Source of the DNA: Rhodospirillaceae bacterium CCH5-H10
GTDB lineage: Bacteria; Pseudomonadota; Alphaproteobacteria; Reyranellales; Reyranellaceae
Assembly (NCBI GenBank): GCA_001557035.1
Contig: LSKJ01000065.1
Location: 1-64,000, forward strand
DNA: 64,000 nucleotides
Direction of reading: 5' to 3'
How positions within the stretch are numbered: the first letter of the stretch is position 1; every line of letters begins with the position of its first letter. This document shows positions 16,239-25,003 of this stretch, one piece after another. The notes below the pieces were generated by a model that was not told where the DNA came from, made no database searches, and saw nothing but the letters and a program-made list of their open reading frames with translations. The translations under genes were made by a program, and so were the position numbers.

Positions 16239-16712
16239 TCAGATGATTCGCGAGAGAAGTTCGAGGAGCTGCTTCTGCTCCTGCGCGTTGAGCGGCTTCA
16301 ACGTCTCGCGCGACACGGCCGGTCCGTTCAGCAGCAGCTTGCCGACCAGCTTACGGCCCTCGGTCGTGAGGCTGAGCAGGGTGCGACGCGCGTCGCCGGG
16401 ATCGGGACGGGAATCGACGAAGCCGCGTTCCTTGAGCCGGCGGACCACGCCCTGCATCGTCGCCTTGTCCATGCCGACGAGGCGGCCGAGATGGTTCTGC
16501 GACAGCTCGGAATACTCTTCGAGCTTCGCGAGGCTCGAATACTGCGTCGGCGTGATGTTGGGATCGCCGATGCCGACCTGGAAGATCGCGCTCGCGCGTT
16601 GATGCGCGCGTCGCAGCAGATATCCGATCTGGTCTTCGATACGATAGGGCCGTGATGCCGCGCCCGATGCCGTCTTTGGCTCGTGCTGTTTTTTCGAGAC
16701 GTTGCTCTGCAT
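16239..16712 (-). CDS. MarR family transcriptional regulator
   Basis: A 157-residue winged-helix regulator. The core runs from QIGYLLRRAHQRASAIF through TPTQYSSLAKLEEY, the recognition region LGRLVGMDKATMQGVVRRLKERGFV and the wing RPDPGDARRTLLSLT. MarR proteins usually repress a neighbouring operon until a small phenolic or acid ligand binds. The ATG at 16712 follows a GGGGGGG stretch; the frame runs 22 codons further back without a better start. It is the first gene of the minus-strand cluster and divergent from the CoA-transferase, and it resembles in context NicR-type control of nicotinate operons. Confidence 0.85.
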   Translation of the reverse strand: MQSNVSKKQHEPKTASGAASRPYRIEDQIGYLLRRAHQRASAIFQVGIGDPNITPTQYSSLAKLEEYSELSQNHLGRLVGMDKATMQGVVRRLKERGFVDSRPDPGDARRTLLSLTTEGRKLVGKLLLNGPAVSRETLKPLNAQEQKQLLELLSRII

Positions 16713-17041
16713 CGCCCCCCCGGCTTGCTGCCTCTTGGCTACACCGTCAAAGCGCGTCGCACAACGGTCACATAACACTCTTTATCGAAGGTGAATGACC
16801 GGATCATCGATTCGCCCGCGCGAATTCCAAAGGCGCGAACTTCTCGAGGTCCTGCAACCCAGAGCGTTTCCAGGCGGCGCAATGCCCGAGTCGGCGACGC
16901 GGAGAATCGCGGGACGGTTCTCATCTATCATGTGCCTTCAAGGATTTACGGCGATGTTTTGCGACGCAATGGCTGGAACGATGACGTCGCGACACCACGA
17001 TGGCAGTGTGACCGCACGTTCATTCAACACAGGACAGGCAA
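16713..17041. other. Divergent intergenic region without a gene
   Basis: Some 329 bases separate the MarR gene from the CoA-transferase. It must contain both promoters, but I see no hexamer pair that stands out and no strong palindrome. Open frames here are short and have no recognisable content. Just before the CoA-transferase ATG there is an AGGACAGG ribosome site. Confidence 0.5.
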
Positions 17042-18241
17042 ATGCCCGGCGCGCTCGAAGGCATCAGGATCGTCGATCTCACGAACATCATCCTCGGCCC
17101 CTACGGCACGATGCTGCTGGCCGATCAGGGCGCCGACGTGATCAAGGTCGAGGCGCCGGAGGGCGACGCGGTGCGTCACATCGGCAAGCCGGGCAAGACC
17201 CCGGGCATGGGGCCGACCTATCTCTATGTGAACCGCAACAAGCGCTCGCTCTGCCTCGATCTCAAGAACAAGGACGCACGCGCCTCCCTGCTCAAGGTCG
17301 TCGCCACGGCCGATGCCTTCGTCCATGCGCTGCGGCCGCAGGCCATCGAGGCGCTCGGCCTCGGCTACGAGGAGATCCGCAAGGTGAAGCCCGACATCGT
17401 CTATGTCGGCGCCTATGGCTATTCGGCCGAGGGTCCTTACGGGAAACTGCCGGCCTACGACGACGCCATCCAGGCGCGCTTCGGCATCGCCGACCTGATG
17501 GGCCGCGCGGCCGGCGACGACGTGCCGAAATATCCGCCGACCATCATCGCCGACAAGACGGTGGGCCTCACCTTCGCCTTTTCGACCCTTTCGGCCCTGA
17601 TGCACCGCCAGCGCACCGGCGAGGGCCAGTTCGTCGAAGTGCCGATGTTCGAGACCATGTCGGCCTGGCTGCTGGTCGAGCATCTGTGGGAGCGGACCTT
17701 CAGCGATGAAGGCGAGGTCGGCTACACGCGCCTGCTCGCCCGCACCCGCAAGCCCTACCGCACGCTCGACGGCTGGATGGCGATCCTGCCCTACAACGAC
17801 AAGCACTGGCGCAACTTCTTCGAGCTGGTCGGCCGGTCGGAGGTTCTGCAGGACCCGCGCTACTCCACCATCAACGCGCGTTCGATGCACATCGGCGACA
17901 TGTACGCGATGGTCGAGGCGATTGCGCCCTCCCGGACCACGGCCGAATGGGTGAAGCTGCTCGACCAGGCCCAGATCCCCAACGCGCCGGTCTCGAAGCC
18001 GGCCGACCTGTTCGAGGACCCGCACCTCGTCTGGCGCAAGCTCTTCAGGAAGTACCCGCACCCGTCCGAGGGCGAGATCATGATGGTCGAGCCGCCGATG
18101 ACCATGAGCAAGACGCCCCCCGCGATCCGCACCATGGCGCCGCTGCAGGGGCAGGATTCGCGCGCCGTGCTGGCCGAGGCCGGCGTCGCCGCGGCCGACA
18201 TCGAGGCCTTGAAGAAATCCGGCGCGCTTATCGAGCCGTAG
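17042..18241 (+). CDS. CaiB/BaiF (family III) CoA-transferase
   Basis: A 399-residue family III CoA-transferase, which moves CoA between carboxylic acids through an aspartyl intermediate. The N terminus GIRIVDLTNIILGPYGTMLLADQGADVIKVE and YLYVNRNKRSLCLDLK are standard. The usual catalytic aspartate lies in the region around 155-185 (YGKLPAYDDAIQA), where D157 or D158 is the candidate. Length is normal. It is divergent from MarR and the hydroxylase operon, so it may activate the carboxylic acid formed there, but it could also be independent. Its 3' end overlaps the ornithine-cyclodeaminase-like gene on the other strand by 14 bases. Confidence 0.85.
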   Translation: MPGALEGIRIVDLTNIILGPYGTMLLADQGADVIKVEAPEGDAVRHIGKPGKTPGMGPTYLYVNRNKRSLCLDLKNKDARASLLKVVATADAFVHALRPQAIEALGLGYEEIRKVKPDIVYVGAYGYSAEGPYGKLPAYDDAIQARFGIADLMGRAAGDDVPKYPPTIIADKTVGLTFAFSTLSALMHRQRTGEGQFVEVPMFETMSAWLLVEHLWERTFSDEGEVGYTRLLARTRKPYRTLDGWMAILPYNDKHWRNFFELVGRSEVLQDPRYSTINARSMHIGDMYAMVEAIAPSRTTAEWVKLLDQAQIPNAPVSKPADLFEDPHLVWRKLFRKYPHPSEGEIMMVEPPMTMSKTPPAIRTMAPLQGQDSRAVLAEAGVAAADIEALKKSGALIEP

Positions 18242-19214
18242 CGCGTTCGACGGCCAGCTCCGCGGCGGCGAGATCCTCCAGCGCCGCCCCGACCGACTTG
18301 AAGAGCGTGATCGACGTGGCGTCGCCGGCGGCACGGCCGGCCTGCTGGCCACGAGCCAGTTCGAACAGGTCGGCGATCACATGCGCCTCGCCGATCGCGC
18401 CGCTGGCGATGGCCTGCACGACGTCGCCGCCTTCCTTCAAGGCCCCGGCGCGCGTGTCGACGTAGAGACGGGACCGCTGCACCGCGCGGTCGTCGCTTTC
18501 GCGCATCTGGGGTGTGTAAGCACCGACCAGGTCCACATGTTGCCCCTCGCGCAGCCATTCGCCTTCGACCAGCGGCGCCTTGGAAAGCGTGGCACAGGAA
18601 ACGACGTCGGCCTCCCGCACGGCGGCCTTGCGGTCGCTGACGGCACGGACGCCGATCGCACGGCCGATCGCGGCCGGCAGGGATGCCGACAGTCTGACCG
18701 CGAGCGCCTCGGCCTGGGCCGGGGTGCGGCCCCAGATGGCCACCTCCGAGATCGGCCGCACCTTGGCGTGAACCCGGATCAGCTCGGGTGCCAGCGCGCC
18801 GGTGCCGATCATCAGCAGGCGCGAGGCATCGGGCCGCGACAGGTAGCGCGAAGCGAGGCCCGAGGCGCAGGCGGTGCGCCGCTTGGTGAGCATCGTGCCG
18901 TCCAGCAGGGCCAGCGTGGCGCCGGTCGTGCCGTCGAGCAGCAGGTACTGGCCGTAGATCGACGGCAGAGCGCGCTTGCCGTTGTCGGGGAACACGGTCA
19001 CGACCTTGACGCCGACATGGGCGGACGGGCCCGTGGTCCAGGCCGGCATCAGGAGCAGCATCGCATCGGCCGACCCCGCGCCGAGCGCCTCCCTGATCGG
19101 ATGGTGGTGCCGGACAGGCATCTCGCAGCCGGCACGGAACAGCGCGTCGAGCCGGTCGATCAGCGCGATGTCATCGAGGGCGGCGTCGATCTCGGCCGCC
19201 GACAGGACCTTCAC
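18228..19214 (-). CDS. Ornithine cyclodeaminase/mu-crystallin family protein
   Basis: A 328-residue NAD(P)-dependent family member. Visible: HVGVKVVTVFPDN near residue 66, the KRRTACASGLASRYL block near 110 that contacts the substrate carboxylate and cofactor, the Rossmann motif LLMIGTGALAPELI near 133-146 and VGAYTPQMRE near 230. Relatives deaminate ornithine, reduce imino acids or make alanine or lysine derivatives. It begins with GTG overlapping the LapA stop (GTGA at 19211-19214), so it is the last gene of the aroA-to-lapA operon. The exact substrate is not evident. Confidence 0.82.
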   Translation of the reverse strand: MKVLSAAEIDAALDDIALIDRLDALFRAGCEMPVRHHHPIREALGAGSADAMLLLMPAWTTGPSAHVGVKVVTVFPDNGKRALPSIYGQYLLLDGTTGATLALLDGTMLTKRRTACASGLASRYLSRPDASRLLMIGTGALAPELIRVHAKVRPISEVAIWGRTPAQAEALAVRLSASLPAAIGRAIGVRAVSDRKAAVREADVVSCATLSKAPLVEGEWLREGQHVDLVGAYTPQMRESDDRAVQRSRLYVDTRAGALKEGGDVVQAIASGAIGEAHVIADLFELARGQQAGRAAGDATSITLFKSVGAALEDLAAAELAVERATAR

Positions 19215-19612
19215 GAAAACGGACCGCGCACGGTGCGCGAGCCGAGTTCGGGCGCGACCAGCGCGCTCTGCCGTTCGAGCGCCCGTTGGTCGCGCGGCGC
19301 CGGGCCGGCCGGGGCGGCGGCCTGCTGCGAGGCCTGCACGGCCTTGAGGCGCGCGACCTCACGATCGAGCCGTGCCGCTTCCCCGCCGGCCTCGCGCGCA
19401 CGGCGGCGATGATGCCGGCCGGCCCACCAGCCCATGCTCAATCCCGCCAGGACGCCCAGCATCAGCATGGCGATGACCAGCAGATAGACCGGCAGCACGA
19501 TGATGTGCGGCAGTGGCCAGAGCGCGAGCTGCACGGGTTGCGTGTTGCTGACGGCCACCAGCACGCCGATCAGGATGAACAGCAGGAAAAGGATGCGGGA
19601 CAGGATTTTCAT
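19211..19612 (-). CDS. lapA: LapA domain (DUF1049) membrane protein
   Basis: A 133-residue inner-membrane protein with two hydrophobic helices (about residues 3-24 and 35-59: ILSRILFLLFILIG and LPVYLLVIAMLMLGVLAG) then a basic stretch HHRRRAREAGG and a C-terminal segment rich in Ala and Gln that may form a short coiled coil. LapA-domain proteins assist LapB in control of lipopolysaccharide synthesis. Placement directly after ihfB is conserved in proteobacteria. I use the ATG at 19612; the frame extends seven codons to a GTG without better support. Confidence 0.82.
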   Translation of the reverse strand: MKILSRILFLLFILIGVLVAVSNTQPVQLALWPLPHIIVLPVYLLVIAMLMLGVLAGLSMGWWAGRHHRRRAREAGGEAARLDREVARLKAVQASQQAAAPAGPAPRDQRALERQSALVAPELGSRTVRGPFS

Positions 19613-19671
19613 GCGGGGTGGAGAATGCCACACCGCGCCCCTGCGACGCGAGGCGAACGATCAGGCCGGGA

Positions 19672-20007
19672 CTACTTCTTGTCGTCGTCCGCGGACTCGG
19701 GCGGCAGCAGGCCGGCGGCGCGCGCGGCCTCCTTGTTCAGGCGGTCGCGCAGGTCCTTGCCGGTCTTGAAATAGGGCACGCGCTTGGAGGCCACCGCGAC
19801 CTGCTCGCCGGTGCGCGGATTGCGGCCGGTGCGCGGATCGCGCTTCTTCACGGAGAACGCCCCGAAACCGCGCAGTTCGACCCGATGACCGGACGCCAGC
19901 GCCTTGGAGATCTCGTCGAACACGGTGGCGACGATCCGCTCGACGTCCCTCTGGTAGAGGTGCGGATTCCGGGCCGCCAGGCGGGCAATCAGCTCGGACT
20001 TGGTCAT
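19672..20007 (-). CDS. ihfB: Integration host factor beta subunit
   Basis: A 111-residue HU/IHF-family DNA-bending protein. It starts [17 protein letters not shown], has [26 protein letters not shown] at about 44-69 (the beta arm with the intercalating proline) and [15 protein letters not shown] toward the end. The position after rpsA and before lapA supports the beta rather than alpha subunit. A C-terminal acidic tail (ESADDDKK) is typical for alphaproteobacteria. A terminator at 20105-20138 separates it from rpsA, so it probably has its own promoter in 20008-20104. Confidence 0.92.
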   Translation of the reverse strand: MTKSELIARLAARNPHLYQRDVERIVATVFDEISKALASGHRVELRGFGAFSVKKRDPRTGRNPRTGEQVAVASKRVPYFKTGKDLRDRLNKEAARAAGLLPPESADDDKK

Positions 20008-20104
20008 CGCGTTTCCATGAACGGGGCGATTCAGCCCCAGAGCACAATGATTAAGTCCTTGATATTAAACTCAATAACGGGATCGTCAAGCCTAAGTCCT
20101 TGAA

Positions 20105-20138
20105 ACCAAAAGAAAAGGCCGACCCTTGCGGGCCGGCC
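20105..20138 (-). terminator. Intrinsic terminator after rpsA
   Basis: On the minus strand a 9-base stem (arms at 20130-20138 and 20117-20125, one G-T pair) closes a 4-base loop and is followed by TTTTCTTTTGG. It lies 26 bases after the rpsA stop, the expected place to end the aroA-cmk-rpsA transcript. Confidence 0.85.
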
Positions 20139-20163
20139 CTTCCGTAAACCATGAGAAACCGGC

Positions 20164-21894
20164 TTACTTTTCGTCGCCGGCTTCGGCCTTCTTCTTGAGG
20201 GCCGCGCCCAGGATGTCGCCCAGGCTGGCGCCGGAGTCGGACGAACCGAAGTCGGCCATCGCCTTTTTCTCCTCGTCGAGTTCGCGCGCCTTGACCGACA
20301 GCACGACCCGGCGCGAGGCCTTGTCGATGTTGGTGATCTTGGCATCGAGCTTGTCGCCGATCGCGTACCGGTCGGGACGCTGCTCGGAGCGGTCGCGGCT
20401 GAGCTCCGTCTTGCGGATGAAGCCCGGGATGCCGTCCTGCACCGTGACTTCGATGCCATTGTCCTGGATGCCGGCCACGATGACCGTGACGACATCACCC
20501 TTCTTGGCAACCACACCGACCGTCTCGAACGGGTCGTTGGCAAGCTGCTTGATGCCGAGCGAGATGCGCTCCTTGTCCATGTCGACGTCGAGGACCTTGA
20601 CCTTGACCTGGTCGCCCTTCTTGAAGTCGCGGATCGCCTCCTCGCCGGCCTTGTCCCAGCTCAGGTCGCTGAGATGGACCATGCCGTCGATGTCGCCGGG
20701 CAGGCCCACGAACAGGCCGAACTCGGTGATGTTGCGGACCTCGCCGTCGATCTCGGTGCCGGCCGGGAACTGCTCGGCGAAGCTCTCCCACGGGTTGGCC
20801 ATGCACTGCTTGAGGCCGAGCGAGATGCGGCGCTTGGACATGTCGACGTCCAGCACCATCACTTCGACTTCCTGCGAGGTCGACACGATCTTGCCGGGGT
20901 GCACGTTCTTCTTGGTCCAGCTCATCTCCGAGACGTGGACCAGACCCTCGACACCCGGCTCCAGCTCGACGAACGCGCCGTAGTCGGTGATGTTGGTGAC
21001 GCGGCCCTTGAGCTTGAGGTTGACCGGGTACTTCGCACCGGCGCCATCCCACGGATCGCTCATCAGCTGCTTCATGCCGAGCGAGATACGCTGCGTCTCG
21101 GGGTTGAAGCGGACGACCTGCACCTTGACCTGCTGGCCGATGGTGAGGGCTTCCGACGGATGGTTGATGCGCTTCCAGGCGATGTCGGTGACGTGCAGCA
21201 GGCCGTCGACGCCACCCAGATCCACGAACGCGCCGTAGTCGGTGATGTTCTTGACGACGCCGTCCAGCACCTGGCCTTCGGACAGGGCGCCCATCAGGCG
21301 CGTACGGTCCTCGGCGCGGGTCTCTTCCATGACGGCGCGGCGCGACACGACGATGTTGCCGCGGCGACGGTCCATCTTGAGGATCGCGAACTGCTGGGCC
21401 TGGCCCATCAGCGGGCCGACGTCGCGCACCGGGCGCACGTCGACCTGGCTGCCCGGCAGGAAGGCCACGGCGCCCGACAGGTCGACCGTGAAGCCACCCT
21501 TCACGCGGCCGAAGATCGTGCCCATGACACGTTCCTGGTCGGTGAAGGCCTTCTCGAGGACGGTCCAGGCCTCTTCGCGGCGAGCCTTGTCGCGCGACAG
21601 GACGGCTTCGCCTTCCTTGTTCTCCATACGGTCGACGAAGATGTCGACGGTGTCGCCTTCCTTGACCTCGGGGGCACCGGTGCCGCCGTTGGCGAACTCA
21701 CGCAGCGCGACGCGGCCCTCGGACTTGAGGCCGACATCGACCACGACGAAATCATTGGCAATGCGAATGACGCGGCCCTTGACGACCGTGCCTTCGAAGC
21801 TCGACGAACCGCCCAGCGATTCTTCGAGGAGTGCGGCGAACTCGGCGCTTGCGGCGTCGTTCGCGCGGGAACGCAGGGCGCTGCCCTTAGCCAT
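20164..21894 (-). CDS. rpsA: 30S ribosomal protein S1
   Basis: A 576-residue S1 with six S1/OB repeats, seen as recurring V-x-G-x-V-x-x-I/F-x-x-F/Y-G-x-F-V-x-L/V units (for example GVVKNITDYGAFVDLGGVDG, GRVTNITDYGAFVELEPG and GEVRNITEFGLFVGLPGD). S1 delivers mRNA to the ribosome and is essential in most Gram-negative bacteria. Length is normal for alphaproteobacteria. The ATG at 21894 follows AAGGAGAG. The order aroA-cmk-rpsA-ihfB is conserved. Confidence 0.96.
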   Translation of the reverse strand: MAKGSALRSRANDAASAEFAALLEESLGGSSSFEGTVVKGRVIRIANDFVVVDVGLKSEGRVALREFANGGTGAPEVKEGDTVDIFVDRMENKEGEAVLSRDKARREEAWTVLEKAFTDQERVMGTIFGRVKGGFTVDLSGAVAFLPGSQVDVRPVRDVGPLMGQAQQFAILKMDRRRGNIVVSRRAVMEETRAEDRTRLMGALSEGQVLDGVVKNITDYGAFVDLGGVDGLLHVTDIAWKRINHPSEALTIGQQVKVQVVRFNPETQRISLGMKQLMSDPWDGAGAKYPVNLKLKGRVTNITDYGAFVELEPGVEGLVHVSEMSWTKKNVHPGKIVSTSQEVEVMVLDVDMSKRRISLGLKQCMANPWESFAEQFPAGTEIDGEVRNITEFGLFVGLPGDIDGMVHLSDLSWDKAGEEAIRDFKKGDQVKVKVLDVDMDKERISLGIKQLANDPFETVGVVAKKGDVVTVIVAGIQDNGIEVTVQDGIPGFIRKTELSRDRSEQRPDRYAIGDKLDAKITNIDKASRRVVLSVKARELDEEKKAMADFGSSDSGASLGDILGAALKKKAEAGDEK

Positions 21895-22045
21895 ACAGAC
21901 TCTCCTTCATCGATCCCGGGCGAAACGCTGCCGCCCGTCGGCCAACCGGTTAAGTCCGGCGGATCCACTGCCTTGAAACACCGACGCCAGGACGACACGT
22001 CCCGGCGCAATCGCCGCTGGAAGTCTTCGATCCGCCGGCGGCGAC

Positions 22046-22684
22046 TTACGGCCCGGAGGATCGAAAGCCCTTGCGCTCGATGAACGCCAAGGCGGCGGCG
22101 AAGGCCGCGTCGGCATCCATGTCGCTGGTATCGAGGTGGTAAGCATCGGGTGCGGCTTTGAGTGGTGCTGCCGCCCGTTCGCTGTCGCGACGGTCCCGCT
22201 CCGCCATCTCGGCAAGAACGCGCGGCTTTATAGTGTCCACCCCCTTGGCGCGCAACTCCTGGTACCGCCGTTCGGCCCGCGCCTCGGCGCTGGCCGTCAC
22301 GAACAGCTTTATCGGAGCCCCGGGGCAGATCACGGTGCCCACGTCCCGCCCGTCCAGCACTGCGCCGGAGGCCTGACTCGCGAATTTCTTCTGGAAATCC
22401 AACAGCTTGGCCCGGACCTGCGGCAGCGCCGCGACCTTCGAGGCGGCCTGGCCCGCCACATCGGTACGCAGCTCGGGATTGGCGAGGTCGGCCGGCTCCA
22501 GCCCGGCGGCGACCTCTTCCGGCGGCTGGCCGGTCCGTTCGGCCTTCAGGCCGACGGCCCGATAGAGCAGGCCGGTATCGAGATGGGGCAGGCCGAAATG
22601 GGCCGCCAGGCGCCGCGCCAGCGTGCCCTTGCCGGCCGCCGACGGCCCGTCGATGGCGATGACGATGGCGGCCGCCCGGTTCAC
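22046..22684 (-). CDS. cmk: Cytidylate kinase
   Basis: A 212-residue CMP/dCMP kinase. P-loop [14 protein letters not shown] at residues 10-23, then [11 protein letters not shown], the substrate region [17 protein letters not shown] and the lid-type [10 protein letters not shown]. It makes CDP/dCDP for nucleic acid synthesis. It begins with GTG overlapping the aroA TGA (GTGA at 22681-22684). Confidence 0.94.
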   Translation of the reverse strand: MNRAAAIVIAIDGPSAAGKGTLARRLAAHFGLPHLDTGLLYRAVGLKAERTGQPPEEVAAGLEPADLANPELRTDVAGQAASKVAALPQVRAKLLDFQKKFASQASGAVLDGRDVGTVICPGAPIKLFVTASAEARAERRYQELRAKGVDTIKPRVLAEMAERDRRDSERAAAPLKAAPDAYHLDTSDMDADAAFAAALAFIERKGFRSSGP

Positions 22685-24087
22685 GCCGACTCGATTCGGG
22701 CCCCGAGGGCGCCCATCAGGCGGGCGAAGCCCGGGAAGCTGGTGTCGATCGGCGAGCCGTCGTCGACCGCCACGCCCTCGCGCGAGGCCAGCCCCAGCAC
22801 GAGGAACGCCATGGCGATGCGATGATCGAGATGGGTGACGACCGTCCCGCCGCCCGCCGGGGCCGCGCCGGTCCCGTGCACGAACAGCGTGTCGGCGCCC
22901 ATTTCATGCTTCACGCCGTTGACCGCCAGCCCGGCCGAGACGCTGGCCAGCCGGTCGCTTTCCTTGGCCCGCAGCTCGGCGAGGCCCAGCATCCGCGTGG
23001 TGCCGCGGGCGCAGGCGGCCGCGACGGCCAGGATGGGATACTCGTCGATCATCGAGGGCGCGCGCTCCGGCGGCACCTCGACGCCGGTCAGCTCGCCGCC
23101 CCTGACGCGCAGGTCGGCCACCGGCTCGCCGCCGACCTCGCGCCGGTTCTCCTCCGTGATGTCGGCGCCCATCTCGCGCAGCGTGTCGTAGAGGCCGGCG
23201 CGCAGCGGGTTCAGGCCGACATTCTCGACCGTCACGTCGCTGCCCGGCCGGATGGCCGCCGCCACGACGGCGAAGGCCGCCGACGAGGGATCGCCCGGCA
23301 CGACGATGTCGCGCGCCTTGAGTTCGGGCCAGCCGACCACGGTGATGCGCTTGCCGCCGCCATCGGCCGGACCGACCCGCACCTCGGCGCCGAAATGGCG
23401 CAGCATGCGCTCGGTATGGTCGCGGGTGGCCTCGGGCTCGATCACGGTGGTCTCGCCGGTGGTGTTCAGGCCCGCCAGCAGGATCGCGCTCTTCACCTGG
23501 GCCGAGGCAACCGGGAGCCGATACTCGATCGGCACCATCTCGTCGGTGCCGACGATGGCGAGCGGCATGCGGCCGCCCTCGCGCGCCTCGAAGCGGGCGC
23601 CCATCTGCGACAGCGGCACGATGACCCGCTGCATCGGGCGGCGGCGCAGCGAGGCATCGCCGGTCATGAAGCTGGTGAAGCGATGGCTGGCCAGGATGCC
23701 GGACAGCAGGCGGGCCGAAGTGCCGGAATTGCCGAGGTCGAGCACATTGTCGGGCTCGCGTGCGCCACCGACGCCAAATCCGCGCACGCGCCATGCACCG
23801 CCGCCTTCATGGTCGACCTGCGCGCCCATCGCCCGCAGGGCGGCGGCGGTGGCGAGCACGTCCTCGCCTTCCAGCAGGCCGGTGATCTTCGTTTCGCCCA
23901 GCGCAAGCGCGCCGAACATCAGGGAGCGATGGGAGACCGACTTGTCGCCGGGCGCCCGGACGCGCCCCTGCAACCGGTCCACGGGACGGGCGATCAGCTT
24001 GGCCGGAGCGGCGTGAGCGGACAGGGCGGACTCCACGGCAGAGGGTCGGACAGAAGGCCGCACGGCGGCGCGGCGCCCTCCTAGCAT
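22681..24087 (-). CDS. aroA: 5-enolpyruvylshikimate-3-phosphate synthase
   Basis: A 468-residue EPSP synthase, sixth step of the shikimate pathway. The shikimate-3-phosphate binding [12 protein letters not shown] is near residue 48, [14 protein letters not shown] near 126 and the C-terminal [11 protein letters not shown] and [11 protein letters not shown] blocks are present. The start is uncertain: ATG at 24087 gives an N-terminal extension of about 20 residues over usual length, and an AGGAGG lies just after that ATG, so an internal GTG (24036 or one near 24063) may be used. The gene is divergent from the FYDLN protein gene with about 100 bases between them. Confidence 0.93.
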   Translation of the reverse strand: MLGGRRAAVRPSVRPSAVESALSAHAAPAKLIARPVDRLQGRVRAPGDKSVSHRSLMFGALALGETKITGLLEGEDVLATAAALRAMGAQVDHEGGGAWRVRGFGVGGAREPDNVLDLGNSGTSARLLSGILASHRFTSFMTGDASLRRRPMQRVIVPLSQMGARFEAREGGRMPLAIVGTDEMVPIEYRLPVASAQVKSAILLAGLNTTGETTVIEPEATRDHTERMLRHFGAEVRVGPADGGGKRITVVGWPELKARDIVVPGDPSSAAFAVVAAAIRPGSDVTVENVGLNPLRAGLYDTLREMGADITEENRREVGGEPVADLRVRGGELTGVEVPPERAPSMIDEYPILAVAAACARGTTRMLGLAELRAKESDRLASVSAGLAVNGVKHEMGADTLFVHGTGAAPAGGGTVVTHLDHRIAMAFLVLGLASREGVAVDDGSPIDTSFPGFARLMGALGARIESA

Positions 24088-24183
24088 GCCGGAATTTGCT
24101 TTTGACAGGGTGAAAGACGCGTGACATACGCCCTCCCTCGCGGCCCGTTCGGCCGATTCCAGCTTATTTGCAGGAGATTCAGC

Positions 24184-24540
24184 GTGGTCAAAGCAAGCTG
24201 GGGCACCAAACGCACCTGCCAGAGCTGCGCAGCGCGCTTCTACGACCTGAACAAGAGCCCGATCAAATGCCCGAAGTGCGGGCGTGAGCACGATCGCGAG
24301 GACTTCGTGAAGGTCCGCCGCGGTCGCGGCGCCGCCGCGGCGACGGCGGCTGCGGCAGCGGCAGCGGCAGCGGCAGCGGCCAAGGCAGCGGCCGCCAAGA
24401 AGCAGGGCGACGATCTGGACGCCGACGACTTGCCCGATGCGGACGGCGACGACGCGCTCGCGGCGGACGACCTGGACGATGACGAGGACGATATCGAGGT
24501 CGAGGTCGAGGTCGACGACAAGGGAGAGGGCGACCGCTAG
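24184..24540 (+). CDS. FYDLN acid domain (TIGR02300-type) protein with poly-alanine tract
   Basis: A 118-residue alphaproteobacterial protein of unknown function. It has the defining [18 protein letters not shown] start with a CxxC pair, a second CPKC pair (a zinc-ribbon arrangement), a basic region RRGRG, about 15 alanines coded by a GCG/GCA repeat (24331-24395), and an acidic tail ([17 protein letters not shown]). The GTG at 24184 follows AGGAG by a normal distance; a frame starting at 24121 has no ribosome site. Divergent placement next to aroA is conserved in the class. Confidence 0.85.
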   Translation: MVKASWGTKRTCQSCAARFYDLNKSPIKCPKCGREHDREDFVKVRRGRGAAAATAAAAAAAAAAAAKAAAAKKQGDDLDADDLPDADGDDALAADDLDDDEDDIEVEVEVDDKGEGDR

Positions 24541-24596
24541 AGGCAGTTGCAAGCGCGCGAGGCTTTAACTATACCTCCCGCCTTCCCACGGATTTC

Positions 24597-24672
<76 letters not shown>

Positions 24673-24789
24673 AATAGAACAAGGGCTCAGTCGGAAACGG
24701 CTGGGCCCTTTGTCTTGTGGGCACGCTCCCGCCACGCCGGACTTTCTGTTAACAATATCTCTTCCAGGCCGACGGACCTTTCCAACAGG

Positions 24790-24990
24790 ATGGCACCCTC
24801 TCGCAAACCCAGGAAGAAAATGGGGCGACCGCCCAAGCCCGATGGTGCCGGCGTGCTCGTTGCCGCGCGACTTCCCCCGACGCTCGCCGCGGCGATGGAT
24901 CTCTACGCGGACCACGCCGAGATCACGCGCAGCCAGGCCGTCCGCCGGCTGATCGAAGCCGGCCTGAGGGCAAAGCTGCGCGGCCGCTGA
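24790..24990 (+). CDS. Small ribbon-helix-helix-type protein
   Basis: A 66-residue basic protein. The region GVLVAARLPPTLAAAMDLYADHAEITRSQAVRRLIEAGL has the strand then two helices of a ribbon-helix-helix DNA-binding fold, preceded by the AT-hook-like KKMGRPPKP. It may be a solitary antitoxin-like repressor or a nucleoid protein; no toxin gene is beside it. ATG at 24790 or the ATG at 24820 (AGGAAG only 3 bases before it) could be the start. A longer frame runs back into the tRNA and is not real. Confidence 0.65.
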   Translation: MAPSRKPRKKMGRPPKPDGAGVLVAARLPPTLAAAMDLYADHAEITRSQAVRRLIEAGLRAKLRGR

Positions 24991-25003
24991 AGGCGTAGCA
25001 ACG

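Noticed and set aside
16795-17709. A plus-strand frame of 304 codons starting upstream of the CoA-transferase
   Set aside because: Its later part is an out-of-frame shadow of the CoA-transferase, and the first part has no recognisable content.
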